From NCBI GenBank assembly GCA_029717555.1, contig JAMDHS010000006.1:62001-126000 (forward strand): DNA of 64,000 bases. Direction: 5' to 3'. This DNA comes from Peribolospora baueri. Lineage: Eukaryota; Basidiomycota; Peribolosporomycetes; Peribolosporales; Peribolosporaceae. This document shows positions 14,218-25,758 of the stretch, piece by piece. The translations under genes were made by a program, and so were the position numbers. Every line of letters begins with the position of its first letter. Position 1 is the stretch's first letter. Under the pieces are notes generated by a model. The model was not told the DNA's origin. It saw only the letters and a program-made list of their open reading frames with translations, and did not search any database.

Positions 14218-17200
14218 TCAGCGACCCTTCTTACCTGCCCCCTTGCCCTTGCCCTTCGCCTTCCCTCCCTTCTTGCCCGCAGGTGACTTCGCCGGCCCTC
14301 CCGTCGTCTTCTTCCCGCCCCGCTTTTCACCCAGGTCGACGTCGAAGGCGCTCTTGCCCGCCCTGTTGGTCGAGCTGCGCATCTTCTTCCTCTCCCTCTC
14401 CTTCTCCTTCTTCTTCCCCTTCCCGCCCTTCTTCAAGTTCGCCTGCGACCCCTTGCGAGGTTCGGGCACGCCGACGGGCTTGGGACGCTGGTCCTTCTTC
14501 GCCGCTCGGATGGATGCGTTTAAGGAGCCGAGAGAGTCTTTCTCCTTCTCCATTTCCTCGCGCGCCAGCTTGATGCGCTTCTGGCGACGAGAGAGGCCGG
14601 AGAGAGGGTGGCGTGCAGGCTGCAGAGGGGTGAGGTGAGGTAGGAAAGGAGCGAAAACAGACGGTTGAGCCCCTTCACGGCGAACGATGTCCTGCCCTCG
14701 AATGGAACGGACGCCGGATCGACCCACCTTCTTGTCCTCGTCCGTCTTGCGCTTCCCCTGCACCACTTTGGCCTCGTACTCTTCCTTGGACACCTCTGCA
14801 GCGCCGAAAGCAATTGGAATAGAAAAACGTGTGGAAAGGATCAGCCACTGCGTACGTCTTTTGCGGCAAACGACGAAAAACGTTTCTCGCCTTTCGCCGC
14901 CTGCTTGTCCTTCTCCGACTGGAACCATGTCCGAGCTGGCCTAGAGAGGATCTCTTCGCGATGCTCGATCATGTTCTCGCTCTTCTTCAGTTCCATCTCG
15001 GCCTGGCGAATCTGAGCCGTCGAAGATGAGGAGATAGTCAAGCGAAGTTGTATGGCGACCATGAGTCTCGTGACGGTATGTGAAGCCCTAGTCCGATTTT
15101 GAAAACCAGGACTCACCGACTTTTCTTCCTTCTCTTCTTTCAACACCTCGCTCACGTCCTCTTTCAAGCCTTCGAGACGCTCCGCGATCGATTGAACGAC
15201 TTCAGGAGGAATGATCCGGTGCTTGACCTGTTCCGGCGGAGAGCGCTTGAGCGCCGTCTTGAGCAGCTTACGGTCGCCCTCGCCGACGAGAGTGACAGAC
15301 CTGCAGCCATACAGCGGGGACATTGGGACGGTTATTAGCGAGACCGACCCTATTGTCTGGACGAGATGGGGCGATTGCTTGGCCTTTCCTCCCGCATCCA
15401 CTCACCGACCATTGCGCCCAGCACGAGCCGTTCGACCGACACGGTGCAAATACTGCTCGAACTGGTTCGGCATGTCGTAGTTGATCACCGTCTCGATGCC
15501 CTTGATGTCCAGACCTCTGCTGGCGAGGTCGGTAGCCAGCAGGAAGTCGACCGCACCGTCTCGGAAAGAGCTCAGTGCTTGTAAACGCTATCCACAGAGG
15601 GGTAGGATGACGTGCGAAATTTGTAAGATGTCTCGTAAAAACTCTGTTGGCCTGACGGTCTGACATACCTGCTCCTGAGTGAGATTGCCATGAAGCTCTG
15701 CAGCTTTGAGACCCATGAGACCGAACACGATCTTCATCTGATGCGCCAACGCCTTGCTCCTAAAGAAAATGATACACTTTTGTCGGAAAGTTCGACTGAC
15801 GAGGCTGAGTAGAAGCGCCGGACGAGCGTCGTCCTCGCCCTTCCTCTTGCTGCCTCGGACACGAACGAACTCTTGGACGAGCCGGCTGGCTGTGCTCCTC
15901 TTGGGATCGACGAAGAGGCGGATGGGTTTTTGCAAGCTTAGTCGGACGAGCTGCTCCACGTCGTCGGTCATCGTGGCGGAGAAAAGCATCGTTTGCCGGC
16001 CACGCGGTGTGGCGTTGATGATTTCGTTGAGTTCGGCAGCGAAACCTTCTTCGAGCATCCGGTCAGCCTCATCAATGACAAGGATTTCCGCATCGTCCAG
16101 CGTGAACGATGGAGAGTTTCGGACGTGGTCGATCAGGCGACCGGGTGTCGCGACGACGATGTCTGGTCGGAGACGAAGTTCGGCTTCTTGCGACTTGAGA
16201 GAGAGACCGCCTGCAAGCACGCAAACGACAGGGGGAAGTCATGTAAGATAAGTATCCATGAGCCGATGTAAAGATTTGTGCCACAAGAGGGAATAACGTT
16301 AACGCCACGGTACTCACCGACACAAAGACAGAATCGTACGTCCATGTGCCTCGCCAAACCCCTTCCCACCTCAACGCATTGGACGGCCAGCTCGCGAGTC
16401 GGGCAAAGGATGATGACGCGGCTCTTGGCCTCCTGCTTCCCCTTACCTCTATACCCGAGCCTCTCCAACACGGGGATCAAGAAAGCTGCCGTCTTTCCGC
16501 TTCCCGTCACCGCGTTAGCAACGATGTCGCGGCCAGCTAGGGCAAGGGGTATAGTACGAGCCTGGATCGGGGTGGGAGTCGTGTACGAGAGCGAGGACAG
16601 AGCGCGCATGATCTGGCGGGAAAGGCTTAGAGACTGGAAGGAGGGCGAAAGGGAGCTGCCGGATGCCCTCGAAGCCGACGCGGTCGACTCAGCCTCGGGG
16701 GCAAAGTAGGCCGCCTTTCGCGCCTTCTGTTCTTCTGTCTCTTCTTCAGAGTCGGATCCCGACTCCGATGAAGATTCCTCGTCCTGCTCTGTTCCTTCGC
16801 CTTCGCCTCCGCCTTCAGACACCGACCCCGCCTCTTCTTCCTCCTCCGCGTCTTCCTCAGACGAAGCGAGCGGGTCCTCTTCCTCGGAGTCCTCCTCAGC
16901 TTCGACGACCCCCGCGCCAAACGCGTCTGCAAGACAGGTCATTCATTTAAGAATAAGGTCCCAACGGAAAAAGTAATACGTTACCAAAAAAACGCTGAAG
17001 ACCCGGACAACTCACCATCGTCAATTTCGTCCTCCTCGTCCTCATCCGACTCGGCTCCCTCGTCCTCAAGATCATCCGCCTCCTCGTTCCCGTCGTCTAG
17101 CACATCCTTTGCACCATCAGCTTCGTCTACTGAATCTCGCAAAGAAGGTTTGACTTTCCTTCTTCGCTCAATGATGTCGTCCACAGTGACGCGAGGCTGG

Positions 17201-17695
17201 CCGGAAGGACGACAAACATTGTTTTAGGTGCCGAAAAGGGGAGAGAGACACACGGCATTAGCCCGACAAGGAAGGGGTCACGCTTCCAGGCACGGGGGTA
17301 AAGGCTCGTAAACTCACCACATCGCCTTCCCTCTTCTTGAGAGCCTTGAGCGCTGCCTCGATCCCCCACTTGTGCGGATCCTCGTACACGTTCGCCGAGC
17401 CGTCGTCAAAGGAGAACAAGCCGTCCATCTCTGGTCCACCCTCCTCCCCATCTCCACCAGCTTTGGCTTTTCCCTTGGCCTTTCCGTTCGGAGCGGAGAC
17501 GGATTCGACGATGCGAACCTTCTCGATCTTCTTCGACTTCTTCTTCGCCTTCTTATCGCCCTTCTCCCCCCCGTCGCTCGACCCCGCGTCATCCTCTCGA
17601 GCACCGTTTGCTCGATTCAGCTCCACAGGCGCCTCCTCCACGGCCGGGGGACCTTCGTCGTCCGAGTCGATCGTCATCACAAAGTCGGTCGCCAT
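14218..17695 (-). CDS. DRS1: DEAD-box RNA helicase Drs1 (DDX27), ribosome biogenesis
   Basis: Nucleolar ATP-dependent helicase for 27S pre-rRNA processing and 60S assembly. Nine exons; the first eight junctions keep frame. The N-terminus ([15 protein letters not shown]) is long, acidic and lysine-rich. Helicase motifs appear in order: Q motif [11 protein letters not shown], motif [29 protein letters not shown], motif [11 protein letters not shown], motif [11 protein letters not shown], then [14 protein letters not shown] and motif [13 protein letters not shown]. Drs1-type [14 protein letters not shown] follows. The C-terminal tail is extremely basic, ending [12 protein letters not shown]. Exons 1-6: 17695-17318, 17196-17016, 16926-16318, 16210-15669, 15587-15406, 15300-15117; three more lie between about 15012 and 14218. 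The junction near 14800 is the least sure. A start 27 codons upstream (17776) is possible. Confidence 0.93.
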
Positions 17696-18398
17696 CCTGT
17701 TTTTGCCAATTTGGGTTGCCGACGGACGGACGAAGAACAAAGTGGATATGGAGCGAAAGTGGAAAAATCTGGACAATTGCGAAAAGGTTATGTGTGAAAC
17801 GCGTGGTGGTCTCTTTCGAAGAAAACGCTGCGGCCGGCGCTGGGAGCTGCTGACTAAGCGTTTCCCGCAAGCATCGCCACCCTCTTCAGTAAAGCTACTG
17901 TCCCCTGTCCTCCGCTCCTACAATACAAGCTATTTCTTCCTAAAGAGGGAACGTCGACGCGGATCGAGGAAAGGAAATGGATTTTTGGAGGTCCTCAGTA
18001 CATAGTACATTGCGGGATGGTAAGGCGTAGGCCAGAAAGTGAAGGATCTCGTCATCGCGCCAGAGCAGAAGAGAGTTGGGAAAGACTGAACGGGGGTTGG
18101 GTGCAAACCCTGCGAAGACGTGGTAAGTAGGAAAATGGGGGGAGGAGGAGAATGCCGGCACATGGAGACGTGAATCGTAGTGGGACTCGGATGAAGAGAA
18201 GTGAAAGGGGTTGACCAATACCGAGGAAAGGCAAGGAAGCGTCCCATGCGGTGCGGGACGAGTCGAAGACAATCTCGTTAATGGCGGCTCTGCAGAGAGA
18301 GAGAAAGTGTGCCTATGTGCTTGTGCGTATACTATGCATTTGTGTAACATTTTTTCGGCTTGTTGCCGTCGGCTCGACCGAGCACCTCGCACCCAGTT
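17696..18398. other. Intergenic, DRS1 upstream region
   Basis: About 700 bases between the DRS1 start and the stop codon of the E2 gene on the same strand. No coding feature recognised. Confidence 0.5.
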
Positions 18399-19578
18399 TC
18401 ATGCGGCATACTGAAGACGAAGACGCGAATGAAGGTCGTTGAGCGCCCCAGAAATGGGAGATGTTCGGAAGGGGACTCGGAAGGCTCACCTTCCTGGTGT
18501 ACTCCTTCGCCGTCTTCTCAAACTTGGGCCGGTCAGTGTTGTATATCTCGGCTAAAGGTGTCGGAAGCGCAAGCGCGGCGTACGGGTTAGATGGAGGTGA
18601 AAAAAATCAATGGCAGGCTAAGCTTACGGAAATACCCTTAATTTACGCACCTATGGACGAAACGAGAGCATCGTCTGGGTTAGGTTCCTCGAGGAGGTTG
18701 AGGATGGAGAGAAGAACTGGAGGCAGGCAATGTGGTAGTAGAACGAATACCGCAGGGTAAATTAACGAGCCGGAAAGAGGAAACAAGGGCAATTATGACG
18801 TCGGTCTTCGTTGGCACACGATCCAAGTCACCACCGTCTCGCCTCTTCTCCTTCCGCTCACCCGTTTGAACCTTTGTACTAGGCTTCCAAGCCTCCGTCT
18901 TTAACAGCCCCATACAAATGTTGCCCTCATCGTCGATGTTGGGATGGTAGACTCGTGTGGCGAACTTGAACTTCGGAGGCTTGAAAGGGTATTCTACAGG
19001 GAATTCCACGTCCAGGTTGAACGTGCCGCCGGCGTACGGGGTCGATTTCTGGACGCGACGGCAATCCGCCGAGCGAGCGAATGTGGGTGCGAACGAAATC
19101 GCGAGCATTGGTGGTGCAAGAATCAAAGGGATGATCAGACCTCAACCCATGCAGAGAAAAGAAGAAGCGCAGGTCCACGCCGAGTCCAGGACGGCGATCG
19201 AAGATGGACACAGGTCCGACATGAGACGGGCAACCGCTTTCTGATCGACTCACCGGTCCGTGTAGCTTGGCGGTCCACTTGAAAATGTTGTCTTCCTTAG
19301 CATCTACGGAGAAGCCCGGTTGCGGATCGTTGTACAGGTCCGCGAGTTCCTAGATCGGGGATGGGCGAGAGACGGGGCAACCCGAGCCAGAGGCACGGGC
19401 GGCGCGGGGAGGGCCAACAAACAGGACAGAAAGTGTGAGACGTCTGGACGACGGTCCTAGTGGCGGACGCCTGACAGCCTCGCGACGCCACCGATGGCGT
19501 TTCCTCCTGCCGTCTAGTCTAGCCCGTTCGCCGCACCGCGGGGATGCTTACCTTCTGGATTCGACGCTGGGCGGCCAT
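18399..19578 (-). CDS. Ubiquitin-conjugating enzyme E2 (class I)
   Basis: Takes ubiquitin, or a related modifier, from E1 onto its catalytic cysteine and passes it on with an E3. Six small exons encode about 150 residues with little outside the UBC fold. It starts [20 protein letters not shown], contains [19 protein letters not shown] (the HPN tripeptide) and the active-site cysteine in [10 protein letters not shown], then EAWKPSTKV and [13 protein letters not shown], and ends EYTRKYAA. The WKP insertion after the cysteine recalls UBE2L3; the ends recall Ubc4/5. Exon 1 is 19578-19552 and exon 2 19349-19254; the last exon, 18410-18399, has only four codons including the stop. Function beyond E2 is not assignable. 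Confidence 0.92.
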
Positions 19579-19829
19579 GGCGGCGCGGGTGCGGGGATGT
19601 GAGCGAGGGCGACGGGGCGAACCGAGCGTGGGACGGATATGCAGGCGGCGCAGAGACGGCAAGGATGGGCGGGTGAGAGATTAGGGTGGGAGGAAGGAAC
19701 GCAAGCGAGCTGGCGATGTGGGCTGAGCTGAGCTGATTTGATCTGTGCTGATGATCGTCGTCGTCCGTCTCGACGCTCGCTCGACTCGACTCGACTCGGC
19801 CGTCCGTCCGTTCCGTCCATCGGGCTGAT

Positions 19830-19857
19830 AAGCATGCGCATGCGCATGCGCATGCTT
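19830..19857. repeat. 28-bp perfect palindrome of alternating GCATGC units
   Basis: The sequence reads AAGCATGC, then repeated GCATGC hexamers, and closes GCATGCTT. It equals its own reverse complement over 28 bases. Its core alternates purine and pyrimidine, which favours cruciform or Z-DNA. Confidence 0.95.
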
Positions 19858-20211
19858 GCCCTTTTAAAACAGCTTGTATTGCCCATTTCGATCATTTCCA
19901 CCATTTCGGCCGCCCGTCGCGATCGCCAACTCGACTGCGGCAACGGGCACGGCCAAGGCCAAGCAAGGCCACTCGTCCCTCCACAGCCGCACATTCATTC
20001 GCCCGGCGGCGTCCGGATATCTAACTGATAGCTGGTGCGCCGTGGCCGAGCCATGCGTGAACGGACGGAGAGCGACGGAGGTAGGTGCCTAGCCAGGTCC
20101 CTAGCCAGGCACCTGCCAGGCACTGTGATCTGCGTGTGGAAAATGCTGCGTACCCGCGATAGCAACGCCGCGACGCCGTGTCACGTCGGAAGAGAGAGAG
20201 GGAGCTCAGCT

Positions 20212-20248
20212 CGCGCACAGACGGAGGGGCTCAGCTCGTCTGTGCGCG
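20212..20248. repeat. Inverted repeat, 12-bp arms and 13-base loop
   Basis: Left arm CGCGCACAGACG (20212-20223) and right arm CGTCTGTGCGCG (20237-20248) are exact reverse complements. Each arm follows a GCTCAGCT copy, so a direct repeat is nested with the inverted one. Confidence 0.95.
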
Positions 20249-20673
20249 GCGCCGTCCTTGGCCGTGATGACGACGCCTCCGTCCCTTCGACCGCAGGCAG
20301 CAAGTACTTAACGAACAATGGCTCAGTGCGGGGCACCCCCGCCCGTCAACGTCGACAACACCTCTTCCCCGCTGATCTCTCTTCCGCCCACGAACCGAAA
20401 ACCACTGGCAACTAATCATCGAACAAGCTCGACCGCCGACCCGCCGTCCGCCCGTCTCATCGCCTTCGTATCTCCATTTACAGGCCGTATATCCGCTATT
20501 CTGTCTGTTCATTCTCCTCAACATATTTCCATCGCCCCGACCCCACATCTCCCGGCCCGCATCACTCCGGACGCCCTCACCGACTCGTCACTCACGCCCC
20601 CGAATCTCCTCCTTTACTTAATTAGCTACGTACGTACGCCTAGGCCGCTGTAAGCAACCCCACCCCCGCAACG

Positions 20674-22521
20674 ATGTCTGCCTGGCTCCGCGTCCCCGAG
20701 ACGCCCAACTCGGCCATCTCCTTCTCCTCAACGGAGAATCATGTCGATAGCGCCGATGACGCCCCCGTCGTCTTTGGCAACGTATATCCCACCAAGTGAG
20801 TTTCCTTCTCCTGCTTCCTACCCTTCCCCGTCGCCGTGTACGTCTGCGCGTGGGGTGGTCGGAGAACGGTGTCGAAGTGGACCGCTTTCTGATGGACCGT
20901 TTGAGCACTCTCCTCCATCATGCTTCGGTCCGTCCACCTCCCCCTCAGCGTGAGTGGGATTCACCAGGATCGATGTCCACCTGGAAGCGATCACCATCAA
21001 GTGCCTACCCTTCCCGCCAACGCTCACTGTTCTCTTTTTCTCCTTCTCTCGCTCGCAGTACTGGCTCTTCTCCCCCAGCACGCAAACGTATGATCTCACA
21101 CGCGGCTCCTCCACAGACCCCTCTGCTTCCGTAGCAGGCGGCGCCGGCGAACCAGGCCGACACCTACAACTGGAGACGACGACGAAGCGGGTGATCATCG
21201 ACTCGGCCAGGACGGCGCTCGTCGTCGTCGACATGCAGAACTTTTTCTTGCACCCTGCCGCCAGGCACCATCCTGCGGGTTTGAAGGCATACGACAACTT
21301 GGTCAAAAAGGTCATTCCTGCTTGTAGGAAGGGAGGTTAGTTTGTCCTCTCTTTCTCGGTGACGATGCGGCAGGTTGGAAACGCGATCTAGGACGCCTCC
21401 TCACCGTTCTCTTCGTCCTCCCTCTGCCCACCCCAGGGATCGACATCATCTTTCTCAACTGGGGCTTGACGGCGCACGATCTCGCCCACATGCCCCCTTC
21501 GCTCAAAAAAGTATTCTCTCGGAACGTCGCCTGGCCTCCCACGGAGGCCAAGACGCCAACCTCCGTCTCCCCTGTCGACCACCGCTCTCGCTCCGGCTCG
21601 ACCACCTCCACAGGCGCCCTTTCTCACGCACTCGGCGGCGTCGCGCCTTCTATTTCCGTGGCCGTCTCTGCCCTCGCCTCGTCCGCCTCTGGCATTAGTG
21701 CCTCGACGACGGGCATGGCAGCAGCGGAAGAGAGCACGGGAAGGAGCAAGAACGCGGAGACGCTCTCCGTGGGCTTGGGGGAGGATATGGGGACCGTCGA
21801 GTGGCAAGGTGAGGCGATCAGCTTGGGGGGGATGTTGTGTAGAGACTCTTGGAATGCTGCGCTGTATGGCGAGTTGGACGAGGTGTGGAGGCAGGGTAAG
21901 GATCAGGGAAAGACGTTCTTGGCGCACAAGGTGAGCTTAACTAACTGCGGTTTGGCAAAGGCTTTGCACGCCTGCATGGAGCGAGGCAGAGCGAGAGAGA
22001 TGAACGAGCGGATCCGGATTTTCTCTTCGCCCCTTTCGCAGAACCGCTTGTCGGGCCTGTGGGGCCAGACAACGCCGCTGGAGCAGCTCCTCCAGGAGCG
22101 CGGCATCACCACCCTTCTCTGGTCCGGCGTAAACACGGTGAGCGAGCCATCTTCTTGACCCACAATTTGGGCCCGGATGTCTGCGTCCCGATGGGCGCAC
22201 CCACTGACCTGGTCTATACGTGCCCCTTCGATCTCGCACGCTGTAGGACCGATGTGTATTGGCCTCCTTGACAGACGGTGAGAAGGCCGCGCCGCGCCGC
22301 GTCGGCCCAAGTCTTGCGTCAACTGACCCGCCCCCCTTCCCTTCGTCCCTTCAGCCTTTCACAAAGGCTTCGACTGCATTCTCCTTCCAGACTGCTGTGG
22401 GACGGCCTCCCCGGAGTACGCCACCCTCTCCGTCGTGTACAACTGCGAAAAGGCGCTCGGCTTCGTCTCCGACGGCGAGCGGCTTGAGATGGCCGTCGTC
22501 GCCGGCCATGCTCCCCTCTGA
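20674..22521 (+). CDS. Isochorismatase-family cysteine hydrolase
   Basis: Member of the isochorismatase-like hydrolases, which act on small amides or vinyl ethers (nicotinamide, ureidoacrylate, isochorismate). The catalytic Asp lies in ALVVVDMQNFFLHP and the catalytic Cys in GVNTDRCVLASLTDG, rebuilt across an intron; the second half continues HKGFDCILLPDCCGTASPE. The Ser/Thr/Ala-rich insertion at about 21560-21780 is unusual and probably a surface loop. Exons: first to about 20795, then 21061-21339, about 21437-21929, about 22041-22138, 22246-22276 and 22355-22521. Joining exon 1 is unsettled: a donor at GGCAAC|GTATAT gives direct phase to exon 2, while the stronger donor at 20796 needs a 52-base middle exon near 20949. 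The substrate cannot be told. Confidence 0.85.
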
Positions 22522-23272
22522 GGTTTGGGAGGCAGACGGAGGCTTCGTTTGCGCTTTGGCCCTGCTCCTGTTTTCCCTTTCGTTTCTGTATGAGCGTGAT
22601 TTGGATTGCGCTTGCGAGGGAAATTGATCGCGGGCGCCCTCGTCGAGGGCAAGTCGAAACGTTTTCTAAGCAAACATCCGGCGGCAGTTGAGCGGGTGCG
22701 AGCAGGTGTGCCCTACGAATTGCGACGGCGACCGGCGTCGGAGACGCAAGGACCAAGAATCGCATGTCCTTGAAGGGGGCCACGCGCATCTTGAGATTGG
22801 CTTAAATATGTAAACCGGTTCGAGTTGGTGATAGGATTTCTTCAGCACTTGGGCGCCGCCGCTCTCTTTCGATTCGCGCTCCGATCGTCCCCCTACTCCC
22901 ACAATGGAGCGCAATCGCCCGGCGCACGCTCCACCTTGGCGATCTCCCAGAAGGCAGGAATATTCATCCAGTGAGCCGCTCGTTGACGGCTAAGAGCGAA
23001 CCGTCGGGCGTCAAAGAGAAGAGAGGAGACGCGGAGTGGCCGCAGCTTGCTTATGTAACGTATGCGTCCCCGCGTCCGGCAAGCGATGGGAAACGGACCG
23101 AGTTCGTCGTCATGTTCGACTCCCTCCGACGGGGCTCTCCGACGGCCGTCTCTTGCCTCCCTCGCACCACTTGACGTCCACGCACGGCGGCGGACGGATT
23201 GCGCCTACCTCACACAGTCCACCTGCTTCCCAGACCCCCTCTTCAAGCGTGCCCCCAGGGGACCCTCTGACC
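22522..23272. other. Intergenic and possible PEX11 first exon
   Basis: No independent gene recognised. ATG 22904 opens MERNRPAHAPPWRSPRRQEY, followed by a good donor (A|GTGAGC, near 22970). It could be an upstream PEX11 exon, but I could not join it in phase. Confidence 0.35.
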
Positions 23273-24645
23273 ATGCCTGTCTCCAAACCCGTCAAAGCCC
23301 GAGCGCCGGGCAAGGCGGACACGGCGGCGGACGTCGTGCTGGGCGTCTTCAAGCATGTCCCGCCTTCGTCGACGTTGGATCATCTCGTTCGATACCTCGG
23401 CACTTGGTCTGGGACGGACAAGGTGAGCCATAGGAGTCTCATTCAGCTGCTGGCTCATGGATCTCTGACCATCGCACGCCCCTCCCATCTGTCCGCCGCA
23501 CCAACAGGCGCTCATGATCACGCAGTATTCCTCCAAACTCGTCATCTATCTCCTTACCCTTTCGCTCTCCCGTCGCTTTTTCCCATCAGCCAAGGCTTCT
23601 GCCACCTCCCGACGAGCATCCCTGGTGGGCCGTCTAGGCGCACTGTCCTCGCTGGTGGGCGACGCTCGCGTCCTGTTCCGCATCCACGGCGTGCTCGCCA
23701 TATGGCAGTGGATGGTGGCCATCGAGCGCTCCCCTCCGCCAACGGAACTTTTGCTCAACGTCGAGCGCATTCAAGGATGGAGCATGCTCATATACTACCC
23801 TCTCGAGGCCCTTTGTGAGTCCGTCTGGCCTGTCTTCTCTGCCTTGCTGCCGGCCGGAGTTGACGTTGCCGCTCCGCTTTCACCTCTGCGCAGACTACCT
23901 CGCGTCCCACTCCGTCCTGCCCATCTCCGCGGCCACGTGCGGCAGGCTGGCTCTCGTCTCGTGCCGCTTCTGGGCCCTCTACGTCGTCCTCCAGCTCGTC
24001 CACGTTGTGGAGGACAACCGGCTGATCCGTCTCCGCTCTCGCGCTCTCGACCGCATCCGCGCGCAGATCAGGCGGAGCATCGTGGAGGAGGGCGTGTCGC
24101 GTTCGGAAGAGAAAGGCGTTGTCGGAGGCGGCGGGAGCACACTGACCGACAGTCCCGTCTTGGTCGGTGCGAGCGCGTCATCGGGCTCGGGGACAGTGGC
24201 AGAGAAGAGGAGGATGGAAAAGGCGGAGCTGGCGAGGTTGGACGAGGAAGAGGAGGAGGAGAGGAAGGCGCTGGTGAGGAGGAAGGATGCGGTGCTGAAC
24301 GAGCTGGTGGTCAACCTGGGTTATGCGCCTCTGACTTTGCATTGTGAGCATCCGTTTTTTTTTCCTTCTCTCCTCCATCTTGGAGACTTGGTCATCGAGC
24401 TCGACGTTTGTGTCGCGCATGTGCCGCTTTCAACAGGGTCTCTCCCGCAAGGCCTCTACTCCAACGACACGCTGTGGACAGGCCTCTTCGGTACGATCGC
24501 CGCGGCGGCAAGTCTTCGCGCTGGCTGGCGCTCCACGGCCATCCTACCCGCGTCGTCTTCTCCCACCGGGTCGGCCGAGTCTTCGTCGTCCGCGTCGGCG
24601 TCCGCGTCGTCGACCGCCGTCGAGCCAGCTGTCATGGGCCAGTGA
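23273..24645 (+). CDS. PEX11: Pex11-family peroxisomal membrane elongation protein
   Basis: Peroxisomal membrane protein that tubulates the membrane before fission and sets peroxisome number. Four exons: 23273-23422, 23508-23814, 23894-24343, 24437-24645. The start reads MPVSKPVKARAPGKADTAAD, then TLDHLVRYLGTWSGTDKALM, the typical Pex11 opening with an amphipathic helix, followed by ITQYSSKLVIYLLTL. Hydrophobic segments include CRFWALYVVLQLVHVV. A charged coiled stretch (EKRRMEKAELARLDEEEEEE) sits between the middle and final membrane parts, and the C-terminus is Ser/Ala-rich. The family call is good; whether it is Pex11 itself or the Pex11C paralogue is open. An upstream exon is possible. 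Confidence 0.85.
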
Positions 24646-24874
24646 AACACGAGCGAACGGGGGTGCGGTATGCGCACGTGGAGGGGGGAACGTCGACGTC
24701 GCCGCCGTCGTCGTCGTCGCAGCCAGCCGCCCCCCCCCCCCCCCCAAGCAAACAAATCGACCGTTTCGTCGTCGATATGTGTTCCCTGCGCAAGCCTGAA
24801 TCGCCGACGGTGCGGGGCGGGGCAGGGGCGCCTCTCTCTTCTTTCTTTCTTTCTTTCTTTCTTTCTTACTTCCA

Positions 24875-25003
24875 TTCCTCTCGCATTCCCGTCGCTTCCC
24901 CAAGCCGAGCCTGCGGAGAGAAGGACGGGCGGGTAAGAGTGGATGGATACGGGCGCCCGTCTCCCATTCAAGTTTGGTCGTCGTCCGCACTGACGGCGTC
25001 GTC
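24875..25003 (+). repeat. Direct repeat A, copy 1
   Basis: Begins TTCCTCTCGCATTCCC, contains CGCTTCCCCAAGC, GTGGATGGATAC, GCGCCC and CCATTCAAGTTTGG, and ends near GACGGCGTCG. Copy 2 lies at 25120-25257 in the same order and orientation, with scattered mismatches. Confidence 0.8.
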
Positions 25004-25019
25004 CTCGCCTCGCGTGCCG

Positions 25020-25100
25020 TAATGATGATAATACCTCCCCACTCACTCACTCAGTCGCCCCCATCAGTCCCACGTACGTGTCCATCCATCCATCCATCTC
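25020..25100 (+). repeat. Direct repeat B, copy 1
   Basis: Starts TAATGATGATAATACCT, then CCCCACTCACTCACTC, then GTACGTGTCCATCC. A diverged second copy lies at 26891-26960, on the other side of the APH gene. Confidence 0.75.
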
Positions 25101-25119
25101 TTTCTTCCTTTCTTCTTTC

Positions 25120-25257
25120 TTCCTCTCGCATTCCCTTCCGCTTCCCCAAGCTAGGCCAGCCGAGCGAACGACAGGCGGGTGAGCGTGGATGGATACGCGC
25201 GCCCATTGGCATTTCCATTCAAGTTTGGTTTGGTGTGTTCGCCCCGACTGCGTCGCC
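25120..25257 (+). repeat. Direct repeat A, copy 2
   Basis: Same motif order as copy 1: TTCCTCTCGCATTCCC, CCGCTTCCCCAAGC, GTGGATGGATAC, GCGCCC, CCATTCAAGTTTGG and CGACTGCGTCG. It is preceded by the same CTTT/CCAT-rich sequence type as copy 1. Confidence 0.8.
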
Positions 25258-25758
25258 GTACCCCCTGAGGCCATGGCGCGCAGCACCGCACAAGAGAGGG
25301 TTAGCACGCGTCGGGAACTGCGGGTGGTCACGTGATGGAATACTGGTATCGGAGATAGGCGGGGTAAGCAGCGCAAGCAGATCTGGGAGAAGTCGATCAC
25401 TTGAATTCCTCAATGAGCGAAAAGAGATGGACCTTGTCCTTTATATACATGCGCATCTGGCCATCGCATCCTTTCTCTTTTCTTTTGTCTCCCGTTGTTG
25501 TACGTTCTCCGCTCATGCATCATGTTTACTTTCTCGTATACGGATGGTGTCAGTACTCCGTATGAGCGGCGTCACCTGCTGCGGTAAGATTGCACGTGGC
25601 TCAACGGTCTCCTTATTCTGACAACTGGAGGTGCTTGGGTCAGGTTCATGACACCCTAGCTCCGTTTCTGACACGTCATGTAGGATTCCTGTTGTTGGCA
25701 TCAGCTATTAATACTGAAGTACATGCCGACTGTCTCGACCCTAAGACGGAAGGACGGA

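Larger units (their letters stand above)
19579..20673. promoter_or_regulatory. Divergent promoter region between E2 and hydrolase genes
   Basis: Roughly 1.1 kb between two start codons facing away from each other, so both promoters should lie here. It holds a 28-bp perfect palindrome (19830-19857), a 12-bp inverted repeat (20212-20248), repeated CGACT runs near 19780 and imperfect AGGTGCCT/AGGCACCT arms near 20090. No gene recognised. Confidence 0.6.
24646..25758. other. Repeat-rich intergenic block left of the APH gene
   Basis: Contains a C11 run near 24730, a CTTT microsatellite at about 24837-24867, CCAT repeats near 25083 and the duplicated segments A1, B1 and A2. No gene seen. Confidence 0.6.

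Noticed and set aside
14218-17695. Long plus-strand frames opposite DRS1
   Set aside because: They are antisense shadows of a helicase gene with all its motifs in order.
24837-24867. CTTT run read as a possible mobile-element tail
   Set aside because: It is a plain microsatellite without flanking element structure or target-site duplication.
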